Shown here piece by piece: positions 6,165 through 11,708 of a DNA stretch of 11,708 nucleotides; the first letter of the stretch is position 1; every line of letters starts with the position of its first letter. The stretch comes from JANNYA01 sp031409855 (GTDB lineage: Bacteria; Pseudomonadota; Gammaproteobacteria; Xanthomonadales; SZUA-5). The notes under the pieces are model-generated. The model was not told where the DNA came from. It saw nothing but the letters and a program-made list of their open reading frames with translations, and ran no database searches. The DNA is taken from the NCBI GenBank assembly GCA_031409855.1, contig JANNYA010000157.1:1-11708 (forward strand), read 5' to 3'. The translations under genes and the position numbers were made by a program.

Positions 6165-7946
6165 ATGGCCACGATGAACGACGCACGCACCACCGCGTTT
6201 ACCGCTGGGGCGCTGAAATTAGGGCTGATTACGCCCGCGCAAGCGGAGGAATGCTCGGCACTACACATTAAGCTCACGGCGTTGGGTTTTGTCGCTCCGA
6301 TTGAGGAAGTGTTCACGCAAAAAGGCTACTTGGGCAAGCCGCAGTTGGTGGCGATTGCGTCGTCCGTCGATATCGGCAGCGAACATGCGATCCCCGGCTT
6401 TGATATTTTAGAGAAAATCGCCGAGGGCGGGATGGGCGCAGTTTATAAAGCGCGGCAACGCTCGATGGATCGTTTGGTGGCGATAAAAATGTTGCTGCCT
6501 AAGCATGAGGACGACCCGCACGCGCGCGAACGCTTTTTGCGTGAAGCCCGGGCGGTTGCGAAACTCAGCCACCCCAATGTAGTGGCCGGGTTTGACGTCG
6601 GCGAGGCCGCTGGCGTCTGGTATTTTGTGATGGAATTTCTTGACGGTGAATCGTTGGAGCAACGGCTACGTCGGGGCGCACTGGACTGGCAAAGCTCTTT
6701 GGCGATCATCCGGCAAGTTGCGTGCGCGCTGGAACATGCACATCTGCACGGTGTTGTGCATCGCGACGTCAAGCCTAGCAACATCATGCTGGTGATCGAT
6801 GGCACGGTAAAACTCGCGGATTTGGGGCTGGCGCGCACGCCCAACGGCGGCGAAGTGACCTTAACGCAATCGGGCATGGTGATTGGCTCACCGGCCTATG
6901 TTTCGCCGGAACAGGCGATGGGTGATCGCGGCCTGGATTCGCGCAGCGATCTATTTTCACTCGGGGTCACGTGGTATGAGTGCTTAGTCGGTGAACGCGC
7001 ATTTTTGGGCAGCAATCCGGTGTCAGTGATGAGCGCGATATTGACCCGCGATGTCCCGCTGGAAAAGTTGGCACTCGCGCAAGTGCCGCCCGATGGCATT
7101 GCAATGATTCAGGCGCTGACCCAACGCGATCCTCAAGCGCGCTACGCCACCCCGAAAGCGCTCATACTCGATATTGATGCCGTATTGGCGGGGCAGCCGC
7201 TGCGCGGCATTAGCGTGCCAATTATCCCGCCCCTTGATCAGGAAATAGGCCATGCAACGGCTAGTACAGGCATCCCGTCTGTGCAGTCATCGTCGTTAAA
7301 GACTGCTTTGAACGTTTTGCCGGCGCACGCCGGGCAACGCGGAAAGAACGCGCTTCGGCAGCCTTTGCGCCTGACTATTCTGGCACTGTCTGCGGTTGCG
7401 ATTAGCCTAGCCGTTTGGACGCAAGTTCGCGAACGCAGCACGCCCGTGCGTCCGGACGTAGCACTTACACAGACCGAGCGTTCACTGCCTAGCCTCAATG
7501 CCCCGGTTTTGCCCAGTAGCCCGCCGACATTTGTCGCTGGCAAGCTTGATTTGCTCAGCGCTGTGGCGCGTGCGCAGGCGCTGGTCGGCAATGCGCAGAT
7601 CTATCATGCAGAGCGCGAACGGGATATCTATTCGATCGATTTTGCCACCGGCGAGTTCACCAAAAACGTGGAAATACACGCACACACTGGCGCGCTGAAT
7701 GCAATTGCCGACGAAGTCGATGACCATTCCGTGGACGTTGCCAGTAGTTTGATCGAGTTTTCCGAAGCGGTGCGCATCGCCCTGCGCGCTGTGCCTGGCG
7801 AAGTCGTCGAAGCGGAAATCGTGCTACATCCTGGGCGCAGCCAGATTGATGTTTCGATCCGCACTGCACAAAATCTGCAGATCGTTAGCATTGACGCGCG
7901 CAGCGGCGGCATTTTAGGTGTGCCGATGCAACGCGCGTTGCGTTAA
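6165..7946 (+). CDS. Membrane Ser/Thr protein kinase with tandem C-terminal PepSY-like domains
   Basis: This 593-residue Hanks-type kinase is probably anchored in the inner membrane. Residues 10-70 form a small helical domain (LGLITPAQAEEC, KGYLGKPQLV) of a kind seen before kinase domains in other bacteria. The kinase domain spans about 78-345: glycine loop AEGGMGAV (86-93), Lys108 in VAIK, Glu127 on helix C, catalytic HRDVKPSN (199-206), metal-binding ADLGLA (218-223, DLG in place of DFG), SPE (247-249) in place of APE, and D262. All catalytic residues are present, so it should be active. A Pro/Ser-rich linker leads to one transmembrane helix (about 401-418). The rest should be periplasmic and reads as two PepSY-like units (about 462-513 and 533-585); the second, with AVPGEVVEAEIVL and SIDARSGGIL, matches the PepSY pattern closely. 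The ATG at 6165 lacks a clear Shine-Dalgarno; the ATG at 6174 is an alternative. Targets and ligand are unknown. Confidence 0.88.
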   Translation: MATMNDARTTAFTAGALKLGLITPAQAEECSALHIKLTALGFVAPIEEVFTQKGYLGKPQLVAIASSVDIGSEHAIPGFDILEKIAEGGMGAVYKARQRSMDRLVAIKMLLPKHEDDPHARERFLREARAVAKLSHPNVVAGFDVGEAAGVWYFVMEFLDGESLEQRLRRGALDWQSSLAIIRQVACALEHAHLHGVVHRDVKPSNIMLVIDGTVKLADLGLARTPNGGEVTLTQSGMVIGSPAYVSPEQAMGDRGLDSRSDLFSLGVTWYECLVGERAFLGSNPVSVMSAILTRDVPLEKLALAQVPPDGIAMIQALTQRDPQARYATPKALILDIDAVLAGQPLRGISVPIIPPLDQEIGHATASTGIPSVQSSSLKTALNVLPAHAGQRGKNALRQPLRLTILALSAVAISLAVWTQVRERSTPVRPDVALTQTERSLPSLNAPVLPSSPPTFVAGKLDLLSAVARAQALVGNAQIYHAERERDIYSIDFATGEFTKNVEIHAHTGALNAIADEVDDHSVDVASSLIEFSEAVRIALRAVPGEVVEAEIVLHPGRSQIDVSIRTAQNLQIVSIDARSGGILGVPMQRALR

Positions 7947-8050
7947 TTTCAAGCACAGACGTTACTCAGGTAGCCACAGTTCATTGCAGGATTAGCCATT
8001 GCAGCGTGGCGCAAGCCCGGTCGCCAGCCCATGGGCCGCGAAAACGCTCG
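7947..8050. other. Convergent gap between the kinase and pirin genes
   Basis: Two genes end facing each other here. I looked for a bidirectional terminator and found only a 10-bp palindrome (GCCCATGGGC, 8027-8036) and a direct repeat CATTGCAG (7982-7989 and 7997-8004). There is no T-run on either strand. Termination may be Rho-dependent or may occur beyond this gap. Confidence 0.4.
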
Positions 8051-9103
8051 CTAACCCAAAGGCTTTTCCATGCGACCACCAGGATGCGAGGCAAAACGCT
8101 CGGGATTGCGCCCGTGCGTCGGCGCGTGATCGGGCGCGTAATCATTTGGAGCGACCTGTTCGAGCCAAGGCCAGCCGCCAAACTGGGTGCGTCGATATTC
8201 CGCCATGGTTTGCTCAATCTCGGCGCGGGTATTCATCACAAACGGGCCGTATTGCGCGACCGGCTCGGCAATCGGTTTGCCTTGCAGCATTAAAAACTCG
8301 GCAGGCGCATCGCCGTTAATTAACTCCACCGGCTGATCCACGCGCAGCTCGATTGCGTTTTGCGCGCTGATTTGTTGCCCGCCAATCCTGACCGCTTGGC
8401 CTTTGAAAAAATACAGCATGCGTCGCGTGCCGCTGTTTGCCTTGGGCAGCATGTAGTGTGCACCGGGCTGCATATGCAGCGTCCAAATCGCCAAATCTGA
8501 TTGCGCCGCTGCAGCCCAGGAATCGGGCGGCGGTGCTAGCGGTGCCGCATCTAGATATTGCCCAGCGATTACGGCCACCTCGGTTTCACGCGCGTTTGCA
8601 TCCTGGCTGATGCGATGCGGGATGGTATCGGCCCAAAACATCGTGAAATGCGGCGGCACCATTTTATTCGCTGCGGGTAAATTCAGCCAAATTTGAAATA
8701 GCTCAAGCGGATTACGCGCATCGGTATTTAATAGCGGAAACATCTCGGCGTGCACAATGCCTTTGCCTGCAGTCAACCACTGCACATCGCCGCGACCAAA
8801 ACGCGCGGTGGCGCCTAAGGAGTCGGAATGATCGATCAGCCCCTTGCGCACAATCGTCACCGTCTCAAAGCCGCGATGTGGATGCGCTGGGAAACCCGGC
8901 ACCGGATTACCGTGATACATGCTCCAGCCATCTTTGCGGCTAAAGTCCTGGCCCAAATTGCGCCCAGCAAGCGTGGCATTCGGGCTCATATCCGGGTTCG
9001 CCGCCGGGTAATCGTCGTCGTGATGCACACAAAACAAAAATGGATCTAGGGTTTCCCACTGCGGGCCTAGGGTTTTGATCTGCAAAATGGGGCTAATTGA
9101 CAT
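8051..9103 (-). CDS. Pirin family protein (bicupin, putative quercetin 2,3-dioxygenase-like)
   Basis: This 350-residue cytoplasmic protein has the two-cupin pirin fold. Metal ligands are visible in HPHRGFETVT (H74, H76) and in HAE (H118, E120). The conserved block KGLIDHSDSLG and the run GDVQWLTAGKGIVHAE confirm the family. The C-terminal cupin ends with GPFVMNTRAEIEQTMAEYR, also typical. It is longer than the usual 280-300 residues: a tail of about 40 residues after FGGWPW is rich in His, Asp and Pro and may be flexible. Bacterial pirins include quercetinases, a pyruvate dehydrogenase E1-binding modulator and redox-related proteins, so the family does not fix a reaction. The ATG at 9103 has AGG about 8 nt upstream. 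It lies 56 bp downstream of the thioesterase gene on the same strand and is probably the last gene of the nrdA-nrdB-thioesterase-pirin run. Confidence 0.9.
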   Translation of the reverse strand: MSISPILQIKTLGPQWETLDPFLFCVHHDDDYPAANPDMSPNATLAGRNLGQDFSRKDGWSMYHGNPVPGFPAHPHRGFETVTIVRKGLIDHSDSLGATARFGRGDVQWLTAGKGIVHAEMFPLLNTDARNPLELFQIWLNLPAANKMVPPHFTMFWADTIPHRISQDANARETEVAVIAGQYLDAAPLAPPPDSWAAAAQSDLAIWTLHMQPGAHYMLPKANSGTRRMLYFFKGQAVRIGGQQISAQNAIELRVDQPVELINGDAPAEFLMLQGKPIAEPVAQYGPFVMNTRAEIEQTMAEYRRTQFGGWPWLEQVAPNDYAPDHAPTHGRNPERFASHPGGRMEKPLG

Positions 9104-9159
9104 AACGGCAACCTAATGGGTGTTGATTACCGATTAGTTCAGGGTTTCAGCGGCGTATT

Positions 9160-9558
9160 TCAAGCCCGCGCAAACTTGGCCCCAGACGCCACCATTACAA
9201 ACCGCCCCCGAGTCGCCAACTCCCGAAAGCCGCTTAATAACTCCTCGCGCCACAATTCCACATCAACCTGCAACGAGGTGCGGCCGACCTGCACCACGCG
9301 CGCGACGAGTTCGGCGATTTCACCGGCGCGTACGGGGTGTTTGAAGTCCACGCCTTCGCTGCGCACGGTGACGACATGCGCGCGGGCGTAGCGGGTGGCG
9401 GCTATGAAGGCGGCTTTGTCCATCCAGGCGAGCGCTTTTCCGCCGAACAAAGTGCCCTGATGGTTGGTGTCGTTCGGGAAGACGATTTCCACCATGCGCA
9501 CTTCTGGGCCTGGCAGCGCAGGAATTGCGGCCTCAGAATGCATGGTCGAAGGCGACAT
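9160..9558 (-). CDS. Acyl-CoA thioesterase, single hotdog domain (YciA/BACH-like)
   Basis: This protein of 132 residues has one hotdog domain of the YciA / cytosolic acyl-CoA hydrolase type, which cleaves acyl-CoA to free acid and CoA. Signature regions are FPNDTNHQGTLFGGKALAWMD (27-47) with Asn32 and the likely catalytic Asp47, then VVTVRSEGVDFKHPVRAGE (62-80), and the strand ELWREE. Single-domain bacterial members act as oligomers, commonly hexamers. There is no signal peptide. The ATG at 9558 overlaps the end of nrdB by 26 bp; an internal ATG at 9543 would shorten the overlap to 11 bp. A weak AGG lies about 11 nt before 9558. Overlap implies translational coupling with nrdB. Acyl chain preference cannot be read from sequence. 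Confidence 0.88.
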   Translation of the reverse strand: MSPSTMHSEAAIPALPGPEVRMVEIVFPNDTNHQGTLFGGKALAWMDKAAFIAATRYARAHVVTVRSEGVDFKHPVRAGEIAELVARVVQVGRTSLQVDVELWREELLSGFRELATRGRFVMVASGAKFARA

Positions 9559-10537
9559 CGCCGCTGATACCTAACTGATACGCCGATACCCGGCGCTCAA
9601 AAAAATTCGCCAGCTCTTGCACGTCTTGTAGCTCGATAAAATCAAAAGGATTGCGCGCGTGAAAGCGTTTTGGCATGCCGAGCATCACCAGGCGTTGGTC
9701 GGCAATGTATTCCAAATAGCTGCGCATGTCTTTGATCGACATCCCCATCACGCCGCCCGCCAGCACATCTTCGGCAAACTGGGTTTCGCAATCAACCGCT
9801 TCTTCGATCATGCTCAGCACTTGCTCGGATAAATCGGCGTCAAACAAATCTGGCTCTTGTTCGCGCACCACGCGAATCACCTCAAAGGCGAACGCCATGT
9901 GCGCGCTTTCATCGCGAAACACCCAGTTCGTGCCAGACGCCAAGCCGGGCAACAAGCCGCGCGAGCGTAGAAACCACACATAAGCGAAGGCGGCAAAGAA
10001 AAATAAGCCTTCAATGCAGGTGGCAAAGCAAATCAAATTCAGCAAAAACTGCCGCCGCTGCGCTTTGCTGTCCAGGCGCGCCAAATCATCAATCGAGCCC
10101 ATCCAGCGCAGCGCAAATTGCGCTTTACGCGTGATCGATGGAATTGTTTCGACCGCTTTGAAAGCGCGCGCGCGTTCGTCGGGGTCGGGCATGTAGGTGT
10201 CAAGCAAGGTCAAATAAAACTGCACATGCAGCGCTTCTTCAAACAGCTGGCGCGACAGATAAAGCCGGGCTTCGGGCGCGTTGATGTGCTTGTATAAATT
10301 CAGTACCAAATTATTCGCGACAATCGCGTCCCCCGTGGCAAAAAATGCCACCAATCGCTCGATCAAATGGCGCTCGGCGGGGGCTAGTTTGCGTGCTAAA
10401 TCGGCGATGTCGGTGCCGAATTCCACCTCATCGACGGTCCAGGTATTTTTGATGCCGTTTTTATACATCTCGAAAAATTGCGGGTACTGCATCGGGCGCA
10501 GGGTTAGGTTGAAACCGGGGTCTAGGATATTGCTCAT
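9533..10537 (-). CDS. nrdB: Ribonucleotide reductase class I, beta (radical) subunit
   Basis: This 334-residue subunit houses the di-metal cofactor and tyrosyl radical needed for reduction of ribonucleotides to deoxyribonucleotides, together with NrdA. The ferritin-like core carries the full ligand set by position: D70 (FFATGDAIV), E101 and H104 (EEALH), E176 (CIEGLFFF), and E210 and H213 (RDESAH). Y108, four residues after H104, is where the stable radical sits in tyrosyl-radical enzymes. The C-terminus (GDVAFDHAF) is the tail that docks in the alpha subunit. N-terminal LDPGFNLTLRPMQYPQF and the overall sequence resemble the Xanthomonadaceae-type protein. The ATG at 10537 has AAGG about 10 nt upstream. 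nrdA lies 168 bp upstream on the same strand, and the thioesterase gene overlaps its 3' end. Confidence 0.95.
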   Translation of the reverse strand: MSNILDPGFNLTLRPMQYPQFFEMYKNGIKNTWTVDEVEFGTDIADLARKLAPAERHLIERLVAFFATGDAIVANNLVLNLYKHINAPEARLYLSRQLFEEALHVQFYLTLLDTYMPDPDERARAFKAVETIPSITRKAQFALRWMGSIDDLARLDSKAQRRQFLLNLICFATCIEGLFFFAAFAYVWFLRSRGLLPGLASGTNWVFRDESAHMAFAFEVIRVVREQEPDLFDADLSEQVLSMIEEAVDCETQFAEDVLAGGVMGMSIKDMRSYLEYIADQRLVMLGMPKRFHARNPFDFIELQDVQELANFFERRVSAYQLGISGDVAFDHAF

Positions 10538-10596
10538 GTGTTTGATGCCTTTTAATTGCCAGTGCTACGCAGAATTGTCGGTAATCATTGATTTGT

Positions 10597-10696
10597 TCGT
10601 CATCCCCGCGAACGCGGGGATCCAGTGGCGGAACCGCAATGCGGACGCACTGCGACGCTTATCGAAACTGGATTCCCGCCTGCGCGGGAATGACGA
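10597..10696. repeat. REP-like inverted pair of palindromes between nrdA and nrdB
   Basis: Two 30-nt units face each other: 10597-10626 and, inverted, 10667-10696. Each starts TCGTCAT and ends TCCAGT, and each contains its own palindrome: ATCCCCGCG/CGCGGGGAT (10602-10621) and ATTCCCGC/GCGGGAAT (10672-10691). The 40-nt spacer has no matching structure. This composition fits the widespread REP/dRS3-type dispersed repeat, here as a head-to-head BIME-like pair. The right unit ends only 9 bp before the last base of the nrdA stop codon, so both stems would lie in the nrdA 3' end of a common transcript. They could stabilise nrdA mRNA or set the nrdA:nrdB ratio. No T-run follows, so they are not canonical terminators. 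Confidence 0.8.
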
Positions 10697-10705
10697 GGTG
10701 GTGTG

Positions 10706-11708
10706 TTAGTTACAAGCTTCGCAACTGCCCGGGTTTTCTAGCGAACACATGATCGCCGCGAGCGCTTCAGGCTGGGCTAACGGCACCGCCTCGACACCCA
10801 ATGTCGCCTTCGCAATTTGCGTCGCCGGACGCGAGCGCAAGTAGTAGGTCGTCTTCAATCCGGCTTTCCAGGCATACATATACATGCTCGATACTTGCCC
10901 CAAGTTTGGGCTTTCCAAAAACAAATTCAGCGACTGGCTTTGATCGATATACGGCAGGCGCGCGGCGGCAAGGTCAATCAGCAGCTTTTGCGGTAGCTCC
11001 CAGGTGGTGCGATAAATCGCGCGCAATTCTGGTGGCAGATCGGCAATTTGCTGCACTGAACCTTCGCCACGCTTGAGCGCATCGCGCGTGGCTTGCGTCC
11101 ACAGCCCGAGTTTTTTCAACTCCGCCACCAAATAGCGATTGATTTGCAAGAAATCACCGCTCAAGGTTTCGCGCTTGAATAAATTACTGACCTGCGGCTC
11201 GATACATTCATAGCAGCCAGCAATGGATGCGATTGTTGCGGTTGGTGCAATGGCAATCAACAAACTATTGCGCAGCCCGTGCTCAGCAATTTGCGCGCTC
11301 AAATTTGCCCAAGGTAAATCGAATTCGCCTTGCGCTAAACCGGCCAGCTGGAAATGCAAACGTCCGCGCGCAGCGTAGGTTTGCGCGTAGCTTGGGTGCG
11401 CGCCCGCAGCGCGGGCCAATTCGCAGCTGGTTTTCAGCGCATGGAAATAGATTGTCGCTTGGATTTTGGTCGACAAGGCTTTTGCAGCGGGGGAATCAAA
11501 ACGCAAACGCTGCGCAAAAAACACGTCTTGTAAGCCCATTAGACCTAAGCCTATCGGGCGCCAATTAAGATTGGAATTGCGCGCGGACTCAATTGGGTAG
11601 TAATTCAAATCGATCACGCGATCCAAGGCCGCCACTGCACGCTGCACCGTTTCCGCCAGCTTGTCAAAATCAAAACCCTCAGCGGTGATGTGTTTGGCCA
11701 AATTGATC
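10706..11708 (-). CDS. nrdA: Ribonucleotide reductase class I, alpha (catalytic) subunit, C-terminal part
   Basis: This is the C-terminal 333 codons of the large subunit. The gene runs off the right edge with no start in the window, so the N-terminal half is missing, including any ATP-cone and the active-site Cys/Glu loop. Recognisable pieces are NYYPIESARNSNLNWRPIGLG, PTATIASIAGCYECIEP, LNLFLESPNLGQVSSMYMYAWKAGLKTTYYLRSR (the paired tyrosines relay the radical), and the final CEACN, whose two cysteines re-reduce the active site. With NrdB it reduces ribonucleotides for DNA synthesis. The order nrdA-nrdB on one strand implies co-transcription. Because the N-terminus is missing, allosteric class features cannot be judged here. 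Confidence 0.93.
   Translation of the reverse strand, partial: INLAKHITAEGFDFDKLAETVQRAVAALDRVIDLNYYPIESARNSNLNWRPIGLGLMGLQDVFFAQRLRFDSPAAKALSTKIQATIYFHALKTSCELARAAGAHPSYAQTYAARGRLHFQLAGLAQGEFDLPWANLSAQIAEHGLRNSLLIAIAPTATIASIAGCYECIEPQVSNLFKRETLSGDFLQINRYLVAELKKLGLWTQATRDALKRGEGSVQQIADLPPELRAIYRTTWELPQKLLIDLAAARLPYIDQSQSLNLFLESPNLGQVSSMYMYAWKAGLKTTYYLRSRPATQIAKATLGVEAVPLAQPEALAAIMCSLENPGSCEACN

Noticed and set aside
6165..7946. Kinase as part of an anti-phage defence system
   Set aside because: No nuclease, helicase, reverse transcriptase or other defence partner lies beside it; the transmembrane and PepSY-like parts point to envelope sensing.
10597..10696. Repeat pair as CRISPR or intrinsic terminator
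   Set aside because: Only two units in inverted orientation with no spacers of CRISPR type, and no T-run after either stem.
10281..10709. Plus-strand open frame across nrdB start and the repeat
   Set aside because: It runs antisense to nrdB and through the REP-like repeat, with no family similarity.
11690..11701. TTG at 11701 as the true start of the nrdA fragment
   Set aside because: The frame stays open to the window edge and the sequence is internal to the large subunit, so the gene is truncated by the window.

Overview
The window looks like chromosomal DNA of a gammaproteobacterium of moderate GC content. The best evidence is SuhB, with its gamma-type N-terminus and TSNFLRG motif, and an NrdA/NrdB pair that resembles the Xanthomonadaceae type (NrdB ending FDHAF, NrdA ending CEACN). 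An outer-membrane alginate-export-family barrel agrees with a Gram-negative host. No finer placement is claimed. I saw no tRNA, rRNA, CRISPR array, transposase, integrase or plasmid/phage hallmark gene.

Left block, all on the minus strand (145-5863; transcription runs from high to low coordinates): an alginate-export-family outer-membrane protein, SuhB (inositol monophosphatase / rRNA maturation factor), an RlmI-like 23S rRNA cytosine methyltransferase with a long disordered N-terminus, and a TPR-methyltransferase of unknown substrate. SuhB and the RlmI-like enzyme share a ribosome/rRNA theme, but gaps of about 130-140 bp with small hairpins make a single operon uncertain. The first 144 bases hold no gene, only a T/A homopolymer tract and a possible weak terminator.

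Centre: a 301-bp divergent region (5864-6164) with several perfect inverted repeats separates the outer-membrane barrel from the only plus-strand gene (6165-7946). That gene encodes a membrane-anchored Hanks-type Ser/Thr kinase. It has a small helical N-terminal domain, a complete kinase domain (DLG in place of DFG), one transmembrane helix, and a C-terminal periplasmic part that reads as two tandem PepSY-like repeats rather than the familiar PASTA repeats. This receptor-like architecture, facing an outer-membrane barrel gene, is the most interesting item in the window.

Right block, minus strand (8051-11708): nrdA (C-terminal part, running off the right edge), a REP-like pair of inverted palindromes, nrdB, a single-hotdog acyl-CoA thioesterase overlapping the end of nrdB, and a pirin-family cupin. 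The overlap and short gaps suggest one transcript: nrdA, nrdB, thioesterase, pirin. The kinase and pirin genes converge at 7947-8050, where I found no convincing terminator.
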